DNA of 64,000 bases, taken from the NCBI GenBank assembly GCA_034440615.1, contig JAOTOM010003164.1:62001-126000 (forward strand), written 5' to 3'. This DNA is from Ashinkailepas kermadecensis (taxonomy: Eukaryota; Arthropoda; Thecostraca; Neolepadidae). The translations under genes were made by a program, and so were the position numbers. The notes under the pieces are model-generated. The model was not told the origin of the DNA. It was given only the letters and a program-made list of their open reading frames with translations, and did no database searches. Of the stretch, positions 35,525-47,097 are shown in pieces (positions within the stretch are counted from its first letter, which is position 1; each line of letters begins with the position of its first letter).

Positions 35525-36230
35525 CGCGGCCCTGTCAGCGCCAGGGGAGGATTCAGGAATTGTCATGGGGGCACCTTTCTGAAGGGTCGCCAGTTCTTCG
35601 GAGTGGCGCTACTGCGAATGTACTTCGAGGCAGGGGCGGATACAGGGATGGCACTGAAGGCATGTGCCGACATGAAAACTTGCGCTCCTCCGACAGGGAA
35701 AACAACTCCACTCCGAGAAAGCTCGAGTGCATTCCCACGATTTGTTTTGCAGCCAGAGGCGTTCATCTCAGAGAAAAAGGCACCCTTTCAGCGTGCTCCA
35801 GTGCATCCCCTTAGAATTATTCAGTGCTTGAGTGAACCCCCTTGAATTTTCAGCAAGAGGCCCACCCTGGAAGGCAAAGGCACCCCTCTGGGAAGTCCCG
35901 AGTGCACCTCACTCCTCAATTTCTTAAGCTAGAGGCCTTCCTCCATAGACCAATTTTGCCTCATGACAATTTCTGAACCTTCTCTTGCCTGGAAGGGTGT
36001 ATTTTCCTTCCGAGGACAGCCTCTGGCCGAAATAAAAATTGAGGGTGTTCATTCGAGCACACTGAATAGGCGCCTTATTCTCTCGGTGAGATGCTTCGGA
36101 CTAAAACAAATTTTAGGGGTTTCACTCGAGTCTTCTAGGGTGGGCGACATTTCCCTACCGGAGGAGCGGCCACCTTCCATGGGAGAGAGGCACATGTCCC
36201 CAGCTCCCTCCTCCTGTCCCTGACTCCTGC
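35525..36230 (+). mobile_element. Tandem pieces of MITE-like family I
   Basis: Several diverged copies follow one another, with phrases such as AGGGGCGGATACAGGGATG, GGCACCC(T/C)TCTGGGAAG, CGAGTGCA(C/T)(C/T), and TAGAGGCCTTCC or CAAGAGGCCCACC. The last piece ends with CCACCTTCCATGGGAGAG. Relatives are at 24344 and 30420. Confidence 0.5.
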
Positions 36231-36331
36231 TTCTGCAAACCAGCAGCTGGCCGCGTTCAGGCTATCACAGTGATCTCGTTTCTCTGGAGAAGACAGACCT
36301 CTAGCCCACGCAGACGGACTGTGTGTTTCGG

Positions 36332-36800
36332 GAGGCTGGAATCCAAGAAAACATCACCAAGTTCGACATGCTGGGGTCAAGCCTTCCTGTGTCTATTACC
36401 GCGCAGGTGCGGATATTATCACGGCCCAGACGCCCAGTTTCGTGGTCCTTATTGACGCATTGATGCGTAGCCTGTCGCAATCACGAGAGTCCCTGCTGGA
36501 AACCATATTGCCCCGTCAGAAGCTCGGAGACCAGAAGCCGCTCCGGCTGCTCCTGCGGATGCACTCCGAACTGGGTATAGCAGATGCCCCACGCTTCCTT
36601 GAGCGTAGAATAGAACGCTTCCTTGAGTAAGACTATTACTTCAACGGATGCCGCAGTCAGCTTGGACAGTATTGTCGCTGCTGTCAGGCGAAGCTCCTAT
36701 AGGCCAACTTGCCACCGCAGCTGACAGATTCTTGGAAGCCTCGGCTTCAGGCCTGGTGTCAGCAATGGCGGCAGGATGCTCAGCAGCGCAGACGGTGCCA
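36332..36800 (+). pseudogene. Decayed Ty3/gypsy-type gag fragment
   Basis: Three frames in succession read as one gag-like protein. Frame 2 (from 36332) contains Ile-Thr-Lys-Phe-Asp-Met-Leu and a Leu-Pro-...-Val-Arg segment. Frame 1 (36442-36630) contains a Lys-Leu-Gly-Asp-Gln-Lys-Pro-Leu-Arg-Leu-Leu-Leu-Arg-Met motif. Frame 3 (from 36648) contains Leu-Ala-Thr-Ala-Ala-Asp-Arg-Phe-Leu-Glu. These correspond in order to the LGD(R)KPSQLLRRM and LAxLADRI(V/M)E motifs typical of arthropod and other invertebrate Ty3/gypsy gag. Two frameshifts separate them, so no functional protein is made. No protease, RT or LTR was recognised beside it. Confidence 0.6.
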
Positions 36801-36942
36801 GTCGGCACAGTGTCTCCGGACACCAGTGCGCTGGCCACACTACAGGGTATAGTGGCGACGTTAACTGTGGCGGTCATTGACCTGGAAACCGTCCAGAGTG
36901 ACAGCTCACCAGAGTGAACGGGCGGACGTCAATAGTTCCAGG

Positions 36943-37048
36943 GCCATCGGCGGGGACATCGGTGGAACCATCGGCGAGGCCATCGGTGGGGCCATCGGCG
37001 GGGTCATCGGGGGCACAATCGTTGGGACCATCGACGGGGCCATCAGTG
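36943..37048. repeat. 12-bp minisatellite
   Basis: About nine units of GCCATCGGCGGG with changes. Because 12 bp equals four codons, both strands stay open (Gly-Ala-Ile-Gly on plus, Asp-Gly-Pro-x on minus). It follows the gag remnant directly. Confidence 0.85.
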
Positions 37049-37099
37049 CTCCAGCTCCGATTGCAGCCTGCAGTTGTATGCTTTTGTTGCATGCCCGTT

Positions 37100-38030
37100 T
37101 CCACATAGAAACATCGTAAAACACGTTTTCCTAGCTTCAAACATGTCGGTACATCAAAACAAGCTTGTCGCTTTTCATTCTCCAAGTTGTATTTTTCAAC
37201 TCAACCCTACTAAGCATTCATATGTAGTGCACAGTGGACAATGTACAAGTACGTATCTTTACACAAGGGGTTCCATGGTTCTTCATGTGTTGTGCATCAA
37301 ATATTTAAGGTGTACACATTTCATCCAGGATCCCAAACAATTTCTTCCGTCATGTCCTAATTAATTGTCCATTAAAAATCCAGAACATTTAATTTTCCAG
37401 AAACATATCAAGTGTCAAAAAGAAGACAGATATGTTCGGCTTATCTGTCTTATCTTATATGTGTCAATATTTCAACAGCTGAAAGCAATTGCAAAACTAC
37501 CTCAACTGAAAAATCACCAATTTGGCGAGAGTGCTAGTGAAAGCAGGTGCCTGTACGCGGTCGTAATTGATGGTAGTGACCACCAGCCAAGAGAACATAA
37601 ACAGATGATGTGTGCATTTCCAACTCTTATGCCGATTTCGGAGTAGTGAACCCTCTCGGTAGTGATTTAATATTGTACTTACTAGTCGCGGTAGGTGAAG
37701 CTGGATGGACAGCACTGGGGACCAATTTTGTTCTTATTTTCTGTTGCATGAAGTTATTCAACGAATTCTATGCATTTTTTTTCAACGCTAATTTCAAATC
37801 TGAAATCGGTTTTCCTCTCATGCTCTAGTTTGCATGCAATTTGAACCTTGTGAGTTTCGCAAAAAAGAAAGCCCATTGCTATTTACACTAGGGATAGCTT
37901 GAGAACTAAGCTTAGCTCTACCCTACCCTAACTTAACTTAACCTTATAATAATTATACCATTTTTTACCAACAGATCTCTATCTTGCTATATTTATCTCT
38001 ATCTTATCTTTATCTTAATCGTATTAGCCA
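37100..38030. other. No gene recognised
   Basis: AT-rich DNA ending in an (ATCT)n-like tract at 37975-38020 that abuts the truncated 5' end of a LINE. Confidence 0.5.
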
Positions 38031-38034
38031 ATGA

Positions 38035-38814
38035 TTGAATGAATCACTGTCAGTCGCCTTTAACTGGTTCATCCAGAATCGACTAAAAGTATATCCCTCC
38101 AAAACTGAGATGGTTGTTCTCCAATCTTCTAGACATACACCTGTGAAATTATTTGTTCGTCTGGGCCAGTTGGAAATAGTACCCACGAAGTCTGTGAAAT
38201 TACTTGGCGTGAAAATTGACTCACACCTGTCTTGGGATGTGCATGTATCTACTGTTGTGCGTCTGTGTAACTGCATACGCATTGGACTCGCTAGACTGCG
38301 TCATAAGTTTTCTCACATTACGAGACGGGTGCTAATTGAGGCACTCGTATTCCCCCACATAAGTTACTGTGTGTCTGTCTGAGGAAGCTGTAGCAGAGCC
38401 CAGAAACGACGCATTCAAAAATGCATCAACTTTGGTGCAAGGATTGTCGCCGGCTTGCACTACCGGGATCATGTGTCGCCAACGTTGAAAGAACTAGGAT
38501 GGCTCAAATTCGAGGATTTTATATCCGAGGCAGATGCTCACTCAGTTTTCAAAATTATGAACGAGTTCACTGGCCCAGAACTCATTCGCGGTCAACTAAA
38601 CTGTCGCTCAACTGTGTCGCAACGGAGCACCAGGGCCACGGCTAACGGTGAACGCCAGGTACCACGATGCCGCACAGAATTCGCGCGCCGCTCCTTCATA
38701 CCGAGAGCTTGCCGGACGTGGAACAATTTGCCTCCAGATGTGAGGAACTCAGGTGGCTACAATGTTTTCAAACGGAGACTTTCGGCCATGCTGCGCATGT
38801 CCGGACTCTAACCT
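38035..38814 (+). pseudogene. LINE (CR1/L2/Jockey-type) reverse-transcriptase C-terminal part
   Basis: A frame of about 259 codons matches the end of a non-LTR retrotransposon ORF2. It holds the Asn-Arg-Leu-x-Val-x-Pro-x-Lys-Thr-Glu segment after the RT palm, and Val-Lys-x-Leu-Gly-Val-x-Ile-Asp with His-Leu-Ser-Trp. It also holds Gln-Lys-x-Ile-Asn-Phe-Gly-Ala-Arg-Ile-Val-Ala-Gly and a terminal Ser-Phe-x-Pro-Arg-Ala-x-x-x-Trp-Asn-x-Leu-Pro. One in-frame TGA lies at 38380-38382; otherwise the frame is intact to 38811. The copy is 5'-truncated just after the palm, at an (ATCT)-rich tract. Its 3' end, near 38955, has ATTACATT-like repeats rather than poly-A, which fits CR1-type elements. Confidence 0.8.
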
Positions 38815-38989
38815 CCGGCCTCCGGAACATCGCTTACATCAGCACTGTGATGCCACTCGTTGTTATCGTGTATGCTCGTGATGATGGTTTGTGCTGCAGA
38901 TTAGTGCACTTCTGTGACGGAAACTGAAAAACCCTGCTCGGGAGGTTCCGAAATACATTACATTATCTGTATTCTTAATGTTGGATTCT

Positions 38990-39900
38990 ATATATTTATT
39001 TGATTTACAAAACATCGTTTGTGAGGCGTGCCTTTAAAGCCTATTTTGAAGTTCCCCTTGGCGACCAAGACAAGAAACGGACTCCTCATATTGTGTGTCA
39101 TAATTGTGAGGAAATGCTTCGTGACTGGACAAAAGGAAAACGAAAGGGTCTGCCTTTTGGAGTTCCCATGGTTTGGCGAGAACCCAAAGACCACACAACT
39201 GACTGCTATTTTCGCCTGGTCAACACGAAGGTTGTTTTCGCCTGGTCAACACGAAGGTTGTCGGCAAGAAAAACTGGCATAAGATCTCCTATCCCAGTAT
39301 GCCTTCAGTAATTCGACGTACTCCGCACTCTGGTGAACTCTCGGTTCCAGTTTTGAATTGTTTTGCTACATCTGAAGATGAAGGCAGTGAACATGATCAG
39401 GAAGGTGACAAGGGTTGTGATAACGAGCTTCAAAAATGGTTTCAGAATCCGAAGCCTCCACATCTGATACCAAATCAGCTCCTCAGCAGTTTAACCAACC
39501 AGAATTGAATGACTTGGTGCTTGATTTGGGGCTCTCCAAGAAAGCAGCTGATGTATTAACCACCTCGCTGCAATAAAAACACCTACTTGACCGATCTGCA
39601 AATGTTTCATATTTCCGAAAGCGGGACCAGATTGTTTGGACTTTTTTTTCACAAGACTAGCAGTTTGCTCACTGCCACGATATCCCAGGTCTTCTCAGGC
39701 AATTAGGTGTTACTTCGTATAGTGCAACATAATTGCGATTATTTCTTGTTAGCTCTAAGCACAGCCTCAGGTGTGTTCTCCTGCACAATGACAATTGTGA
39801 CAATGGAGCGGTTCCAGTTGGTCACTCAGTGCATTTGCGAGAACAACATGATGACATGAAAGTTGTCATTAGGCGGTTTCACGCGTGCACTAGCGGGAAG
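38990..39900 (+). pseudogene. N-terminal part of a multi-copy metazoan gene family, broken
   Basis: The first part reads Ala-Phe-Lys-Ala-Tyr-Phe...Leu-Gly-Asp-Gln-Asp-Lys...Pro-His-Ile-Val-Cys-x-x-Cys. Pro-Met-Val-Trp-Arg-Glu-Pro-Lys-Asp-His and Asp-Cys-Tyr-Phe follow. This is the signature opening of a family found in many copies in arthropod and cnidarian genomes and without an assigned function. A 26-bp tandem duplication at about 39211-39262 shifts the frame. Reading continues in another frame (His-Lys-Ile-Ser-Tyr-Pro-Ser-Met) and then a third, with in-frame stops near 39573, 39658 and 39729. It ends at a segment containing Val-Pro-Val-Gly-His-Ser-Val-His-Leu. The matching C-terminal half lies at 42020-42770. 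Confidence 0.7.
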
Positions 39901-42015
39901 TAATCGTCATGACATCCCAATGGCGGAGCCAGGGCATAATAAGTACGTTGATCTGAAAGCATTTAGTCTGTAGATTGGACCAATTTATGATATCAATAAA
40001 CAAACAGAGTAGGTTCAATTACCTAATACAAGTTTTTGGACTAGAAACAGCTTGTTTATGCACAAACCTTGAAAGTGTACACCCACATCCGCGCCTGGGA
40101 CGTCATCTAGTCGGAAATCTGGAAGTCAGACCAAGCGAGCCTGACTTCGGAAGTAAACTCATGACAACAGCTGTTTGTCGAATTCAGCGGTCTTCAAATG
40201 CCAAATTTTCCGAGCACTCGACCGCTTTGATCAATATCGCCAGCCAACTTCAACTGCGGTAAGTGATTGGCCCTTTATGATAGCTCGGACGAATCATAAT
40301 CCACTTTTCAAAATATGACGTCATTATTTGTGCTCTGATTGCATTATTTACAGCTGAAATATGTCAGGCGAGCCAATAAACAAGTTTGTCTCAGATGCGC
40401 ATATTTTGGATGTATTGCGGTTTTTTGGGTGCTGTAAACAATTCATGCTTTGTTCTTTCTTGCGTGTATGATATTCAAAGACAAGGATCAATTGCCCTCC
40501 CCCACAGTAGGGGTTATTCAGGTAGAAGCACAGCAACATTTAAAAACGGAGCCACGTATGGTGCGGTACAGCGGATGCCATTACAACTGTACACAACCCG
40601 CTTGTAAAGTGGAGACAATTTAATATTTTCGGGAGCGTCAAGAGGGAATCGTGGCATCTGGAAATGATGTATTTCAATATTTATTCATAATTCAGGTACT
40701 TCACAGCGATAAAATAAAACGAAAAAGGAAAAATATTAATCCGCAGGATATATACTACCACTTCCTCCGTAATATTGTATATTTGCTGGTAATCCAACGG
40801 CAAATTTATTTTCAATCCGATAACTCCTATCTCTCGGCCATGGTGCCAAATGCGGCCAGATTGGCTAGTTGCTTCCGTGAATTGAGCGCCTTTTTCAAAC
40901 AGTGCCACAATTTGAATATGTTGGTTGAGTTTAATATTGAATTTATTACTTCATAGTTAAAACTTCTTGAACATTCCATATATACAGATAAAATACATAT
41001 ATTTCAATGATATGCCCTTCATACTAGACGAAGTCATCGACATTGCATCCCGGTGCTTATTGGCCGTCGTGAAAAGGGCTATTGACTTACTCAAATATCA
41101 CGAGCTCAACTGGATCAGTTGTGAGAGTAGTCTCCTCGTAGGCCAGTGATGTCGTCTAGGAGGACCGAGCGCCGCGATAACCAGTTCAAAAATTCTGCGT
41201 TGACTGCACTAGATTTGTGCAATTAAAAGAAGCGGGCGTGATAGTTCGACTTCAGTCAACAGCTCGCGCAAGAGTGCGAATACAGAGTTCAATATATAAT
41301 ATTTAAGAAGGACACACCGCTTAGCCAAAATTACAAGTGCCGACAGACAATTTAGACACGCGACTACCGGAGCGACCGACCGCGATCCGACGGTCGGAGC
41401 GACGTACAGGAGCGTTCAAACAGTTCTCCACGTCTCGATCCAGACTGCCGAGCGGGAACCCGCCATCCGTAGCGGGCCCAGCCCACGGAGATTGGCCATT
41501 GGTCATCTCCATAATGACGCGGTCGGCGGCCGCCGGCTACTTGCGGATCGTCTGAGCTCACGCCTTCGCACAGTATGGCCGACGGGGTTAGTAGACACAG
41601 ACAGGGGCGTAAACCTATATTGCATAGCTTATCTACAACGGAAGCCGGGTCGCTGCTGGACGGCGCCTATCGCCTCAGGTGACGCCGACAGCTCACAGCA
41701 TCTGATAATATCACATCCCAGCAGCCGGCAGTGGCTGGACGGCGCCTATCGCCTCAGGTGACGCCGACAGCTCACAACATCTGATAATATCACATCCCAG
41801 CAGCCGGCAGTGGCTGGACGGCGCCTATCGCCTCAGGTGACGCCGACAGCTCACAACATCTGATAATATCACATCCCAGCAGCCGGCAGTGGCTGGACGG
41901 CGCCTATCGCCTCAGGTGACGCCGACAGCTCACAACATCTGATAATATCACATCCCAGCAGCCGGCATTGGCTGGGTTACGGAACGGCGTTACTAATTAC
42001 ATAATTTCCTAACGA
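39901..42015. other. 2.1-kb interruption of the broken gene
   Basis: This DNA separates the two halves of the family gene. It opens near a CAATGGCGGAGCCAGGGC phrase (39917), a common repeat end. It holds AT-rich DNA to 41150, a CpG-rich block at 41330-41640 with facing CCAAT-type motifs (GATTGGCCATTGG), and the 79-bp array. No transposase is seen. Whether it is one inserted element or several events is not settled. Confidence 0.45.
41657..41972 (+). repeat. 79-bp minisatellite, four copies
   Basis: Units starting TGGACGGCGCCTATCGCCTC begin at 41657, 41736, 41815 and 41894. Copies 2 to 4 are nearly identical, indicating recent duplication; copy 1 differs by a base or two. Confidence 0.95.
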
Positions 42016-42019
42016 TGGC

Positions 42020-42770
42020 GGACAAGCGGTATATTTATATCAAACTACGTTACATTTGTGTGGACCTGAAAATGGTCAACTTGCTCCTTGGTCAACAGAA
42101 AGGCTTCACGAAATTGCCATGCTTTCTCTGCATGTGGGACAGCCGAGCTCGAGAGAAACACTGGACCCAGGAATGGCCCGTCCGTGAAGCTCTGGAAGCA
42201 GGCACGCGAAACATTGTGAATGACCCAATCGCCAGCCGAGAGAAGATCATTTCCCCCACTCCATACTAACATCGGCTTGATGAAACATTTCGTGAAGGCA
42301 TTGCGTATAGTGTTGGTGAATGTTTCCAACATGTAGTTTCTGCTTTTCCTGTTTTGTATTTCGAGTAGATCAAAGCAGGTGTGTTCGCTGGACCACAAAT
42401 TCGTGCCCTTGCACGTGATGAGGAATTTGTCAGGAAGATGAATGGCAACGAGAAGGCAGCATGGCTATCCTTCGTGACAGTTATACAAAACTTTCTTAGT
42501 AGCAAAAAGTCAGATAACTATGAGGTTCTGGTTACTAGAATGCTGTTCGCTTTTCGCGATCTTGGGTGCAACATGAGTGCCAAACTCCATTTCCTGAATA
42601 ATCACCTTGATCAATTCACCGAAAACCTTGGGGCTGTTAGTGATGAACAGGGAGAGCGCATCCATCAAGATCTCAGGACGATGGAAGAGCGCTATCAAGG
42701 GAAATTTGACAAGCATATGATGAGAGACTACTGGTGGAGCATCAAACGAGATTGCAGTGAGGATGTCTGA
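42020..42770 (+). pseudogene. C-terminal part of the same broken family gene
   Basis: It resumes with Cys-Val-Asp-Leu-Lys-Met-Val-Asn-Leu-Leu-Leu-Gly and a Cys-Phe-Leu-Cys-Met-Trp-Asp-Ser-Arg-Ala motif. It shifts frame near 42270, where Gly-Leu-Met-Lys-His-Phe-Val-Lys-Ala-Leu appears in another frame. From about 42375 it then reads cleanly to a TGA at 42768-42770. That last stretch carries Ala-Gly-Val-Phe-Ala-Gly-Pro-Gln-Ile-Arg, Ser-Ala-Lys-Leu-His-Phe-Leu, and Ser-Asp-Glu-Gln-Gly-Glu-Arg-Ile-His-Gln-Asp. It ends with Arg-Tyr-Gln-Gly and a Tyr-Trp-Trp-Ser-Ile-Lys-Arg-Asp-Cys block. These motifs in this order are diagnostic of the family. The family is suspected to be mobile-element-derived because of its copy number; that is not established here. 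Confidence 0.75.
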
Positions 42771-42774
42771 TGAA

Positions 42775-43260
42775 TAGGACCTATTTGAACTTTGTATTCC
42801 ATTCTTATTAATTGTTCTGAATCACCTATCATGTGTATGCCGAAGTATATGTTAACTGATACATGTTGTTGATTTTTTAACTTTAATGCATACTGTGATA
42901 CACCTATGCGAAAAATAAAAATGTTGAATTGCCAACAAAAATTAGAGCTTGCAAAGAAAGCCTAACTTAAGAATTGAACTCAGCACACTCAAATTAGGTG
43001 AGAAAAAGTGCTGGTATCAATGCAACAAAAACTTTGTTCCCCAGTGTAGTCAGACATTTGTGGGCGTTTGATTGATTACCTGTATCTACTATTGTCTTCG
43101 GATATAGATGTGTTTGCTGATGGAGTATCGAAAAGGGTGCGTGGAAAGTTGCTGTTTGTCTGTGGTGACAGTTTGGCTGCTTACTCGTTGGGAGGATTTG
43201 TTTAGAACAAAAATCCACGTCTAACAACCCATGTAACTTCTGGCAATTAACAATACAAGT
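42775..43260. other. No gene recognised
   Basis: AT-rich DNA downstream of the broken gene. AATAAAAA near 42915 could be a polyadenylation signal. Confidence 0.35.
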
Positions 43261-43264
43261 TCCT

Positions 43265-43505
43265 TTTGGCTTTTCGTCCATCCGATATTTCGTCCATTCG
43301 ACTTACCACTTCGACTTTTAGCCCGGCTGAGTTTTTTTCCCATTCGACATTTATCCCTTCCACTTTTCTCCTTCGACTTTTTGCGCTTTCCAATTTTTGG
43401 CTGTTCGACTTTTATCACTTCAGCTTTTATTCATTCCACATTTATTCCGTTAGACTATTCTCCATTCAACTTTTTGTCCTTCGACTTTTTGTCTTTTCAT
43501 TTTTG
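43265..43505. repeat. Degenerate repeat of CATTCGACTTTT-like units
   Basis: Phrases such as TCCATTCGACTT, CCATTCGACATTTAT, CCTTCGACTTTTTG and TGTTCGACTTTTATC recur roughly every 20-25 bp, about ten times. Plus-strand frames are Phe-rich for this reason. Confidence 0.7.
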
Positions 43506-43808
43506 TCCTGGAACCGCCAAGGAAGTCTGAGCAGCGGGACCACATTTCACGTTCATGCGGGGAACCGTTCTAGAGCTACCGCTGGCAAATAGCTTTGGGG
43601 TGACATTCCCCCACCGCTAAAGCCCACAGGTGCGTGAGCTGGGTTAAAAGTGAAAAGTAGCCCTGACATAACACATTTTCGTACATTTGATTTGCTCATG
43701 ATCGTGTTATTCCTGTTTCAGTTGAAGCACTGACTCTCCTGGAGCATCTCATCGGCGGGAAAGGGACAGTTTTGATAACGGAGGCACCAGGAGGGAAAAT
43801 ATGCTTCA

Positions 43809-44789
43809 TTAACACGCACCCTGGAGGACCTCTGAAAATTACGCGCACTGGAGATGGGGCGAATTCCGCCCCCCCCACCCTCCCCCTAAGATCTGGGCTC
43901 CTATGATAGCTAGAGTAACGAAATTTTCAGGGTAGATTGGTATGGTGGTGGACTCTATCGTGTGCATATTTAATGACATTAGGTCAATATCTTCAAGATC
44001 AGATGATGTCACATATGTCATAGTTGGCTTGTTTTACATGGCTTGGTTTAACATGGTTATGGATAGCTGCGATTATGATTAAATGCTCCAAAATGGGCAC
44101 CAATGATGTTTTGGAAATAACCAATGACGCAATACAGACGATAAATCCGGCATTTGACCTCAGGTCACCTATATGTCAGCACTTCATCGGGTCAGTTACC
44201 GGCTCCAGTTACCGGAACCGGGACGCCCGGCGGACCGTCGGGCGGCCGACGTAATTAGCTTCACGAAGAATGCGCTGAAGTACATGAATTAAATATGGAA
44301 ACATTTAGGTTCACAATGACTAAAACAGAAGTTTTCAGCAGGGAGTAACATGCGAAATGACATGAATCGCATGACTGTCATTTGCGTTTATGACAACCTT
44401 CCAGTTGAACCGGTTTGGTTCCATTGACCTGTGATAAACTTGACCTGAGTTGACCTCGGTGACCTAGCATGCTCTTGAAACAATATCGCATGACAATATA
44501 CATCAAACAAGTCGCTAGTATTGCCATGAATACTTCCTTTTTTCCGATATACGGGAAGCGCATCAGCGCCGATTTTTGTGGTCTGACGCCACGAAATCTT
44601 TTGACTTTGACGGCCTCTAACTTGAACAATTTTCGGCCGATGTTCGTTTCTCTTGTTTTATGCGACGTGCCGGACATTTCTAAGCATGTACACAAACATG
44701 GCGTATATATACCGGTAAAATTGTGAGTTATTTACGAAAAAATGGAGGGGTGGGCGGATTTTGCCCCACTTCTCTAATGCGCGTGTTAA
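43809..44789. mobile_element. TTAA-flanked non-autonomous DNA element K3
   Basis: Left TTAACACGCACCCTGGAGG and right (reversed) TTAACACGCGCATTAGAGAAG share TTAACACGC. A palindrome, GGGGCGAATTCCGCCCC, sits beside the left end, and GGGGTGGGCGG...TGCCCCAC beside the right. The left portion matches K2's left portion in layout (CCTAAGATCT, CTCTATCG, AGGTCAATAT), so K3 is a diverged relative. Seven exact AGGTCA/TGACCT hexamers are present. They include TGACCT-gagt-TGACCT (DR4) and TGACCT-cgg-TGACCT (DR3) at 44441-44465, and an everted pair at 44155-44167. Confidence 0.7.
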
Positions 44790-44794
44790 GGAAG

Positions 44795-45740
44795 GGGTCT
44801 GCTATCAGCTGATGGCAGACGGAGACGTCGTCATGGCAGTGGACGAGGATGTAGAGGCTGTGATAGGGTAAATCATTGCGCACTCTGAGTTCGATCTCAG
44901 GTATGGTCGCAAGGCAAAGACGTTTGGAATGTTTTTTTTTCATCAAGAAGTGGTTCTTAAGTTCGACGACGATGTGAAGCTGCCGTCCAGGTCGTGAAAA
45001 TAGTGCAGGAGATAGTACACCTCTGTGAGTAAACCCTGACTGGTGGCGGATGCTCATCAGGTGGTGCACTTTTGCACATCTGATGTGTGAAAGCAGAAAA
45101 TATGTATATTTCGCTTTTTTTAGGAAGTTGCCTTTTCAACGATTCGTTTGACCGTCGCTCATGTGGTTGTGTTCTGATGTGTTCAAGCAGAACAAGTGTA
45201 TTTCGTTTATTTGGAAGAGTCCTTGTCGATGTACCACGTGCCCGGCGCTCATGCGGTGGTGCATTCTCACGTGATGAAGCAGAACGCAATGTTTGCTTAG
45301 TTTGGAAGATGCCTCTTCGACTCTTCATCCGGCTGGCGCTGTGATATATTGGTTTATGGATATGGCTGATGCCATGTACATGCTGAGAATGCGGATCGTA
45401 TAAACACGCTTTACAACAACGCTTCAACCAAATGCATTTTAATAACGCTTCACAGGTGGCGTGTGTTGCCGCGCTGCTTCGGTGCGTTCATTTGTGATGT
45501 CATTGGGCACCTGTTGGTTCGGTTGTGAATAGTTGTTGGGATGCTGGCGAGGTTTTCAGCTACGAACCGGTTTTTGTCACTTTTGTTCGTGTCACATCTG
45601 CCATGACATGAAGGATGGCGTTAAAAACACGCAAAATCTATTCGTTTTGAGATGGTGTTGTAATACAGTAAATAGGTTGATTTTGAGAAATAAATCCCGT
45701 GTTGCCATGCACTAAATTTAGTGCAGGTAAACATCAGAAA
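44795..45740. other. No gene recognised
   Basis: Mixed DNA. CTCATG(C/T)GGT(T/G)GTG and GAAGCAGAA(C/A) phrases recur weakly at 45060-45300, suggesting an old ~90-100 bp tandem repeat. Confidence 0.35.
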
Positions 45741-45754
45741 CCGTGTAAGCAAGC

Positions 45755-45930
45755 ATGGGGTAAATAATGCTAATATCGGGTAAATAAACATTAACTTCGG
45801 GCAAATAGAATATATCACCGGGTAAAAAAATAAATCAGCGGGTAAATAAAAGATATCACCGGGTAAATAAACATCAGCATCGGTAAGCGATCGCCAGCTA
45901 CAGAGTATGTGAACGCTAAAAAACGAGTAA
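45755..45930. repeat. ~30 bp GGGTAAATA minisatellite
   Basis: CGGGTAAATAAACAT or CGGGTAAATAAAAGATATCA phrases recur about six times. Confidence 0.7.
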
Positions 45931-46732
45931 ACCTACTTGAAAGTACCGGTAAATTAACACGCTTAAGTGGTTCGTTTTGAGACTGAGCAAAAACAACAAA
46001 TAGCGTGTAAATATTTCCCTGTGTGTAAGACAAAAAATATTCTTGAAGTTGCTCATTTCACTTAGTTCAGTAAAATTTGCTTTCTTTCCCAAAGGATTGT
46101 TAGTATTGCTTGCTTTAAGCTATTTGTGTGAAATGCAAATCTGACACTTTCTGCAATGCCTCCGCACAGCATGTGATATTCTGGTGACAGTGTAATGAAT
46201 GGAAGGAAGGCAAACGTGCAAGGAAGACGAGTCAATTCCAGTTCAATGGCATAATTTACATCCATTTTTGGAGCATGTTAGACTAATTCAGTTGTATCGT
46301 CCTGTTGTTCTCTGTATCACTACATGACACCATCTTTTCCAAGGCTCACTGGGATATAATATGTTCCTTTGTGTAGGCAAGCAAGGTATTTTATACTCAT
46401 ATAGTGGGCTAAATAAAAAGGAGTTCCTGATTAAAGCTAGCAAATTCACAGCGGCCGTATGATGTAGCTAAGCTGATTATCTTACGCTTGCTTCTTGGTC
46501 CCCTCAGTGACAGTGATGATACGAATTATTTATTTGCTCAGCAATCACCATGCAAATGAGCATAAGCACTTCTTCCTCCTGCCGTTCGGTATGTGTAGTT
46601 TGCACACTGAGCGGCAGTGTCACTGAGTTCCAACAATGTAAGTAGAAGCTAACATCAAACAAGAACTTGTTCTGAATTCACGAAAGTACAGTCTGCCCTC
46701 CTTATGGTTTACATGTCGTCACTTACATTGAC

Positions 46733-46834
46733 CTTTATAAAGACAATACATATTTCAGTACACTGATCACAGTCATGTACAACAGCGGTATGTTGACTCA
46801 TTCTGGGCACTGGTAAAATATTCAAATATGCCCT
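46733..46834 (+). repeat. Direct repeat J, copy 1
   Basis: TATAAAGACAATACATATTTCAG, GGTATGTTG, TGGGCAC(T/C)GGTAAAATATT and CAATATGCCCT / CAAATATGCCCT are shared with 47788-47899 in the same orientation. Confidence 0.75.
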
Positions 46835-47097
46835 CCTACATTATTTGGACATATCTTTACGATTTCAAGGAGACGGTCAGATTAATTGTAACAGAGATAT
46901 AATTGCATTAATCATCACAATCTACATTTTCACCATATTTATTTCGGACATGGCTTTTCAATACATCTTCAGCATGTGAGCACTTGGTACCATTTGAGCA
47001 TATAGGGTAGTTTTTTCCCTGGCCGTGGGAAATCTAGGGATAGACCAACGCTGCCGCTTTTCTTGTATACCCCAGCACAATAAGCCAACAGCTCACT

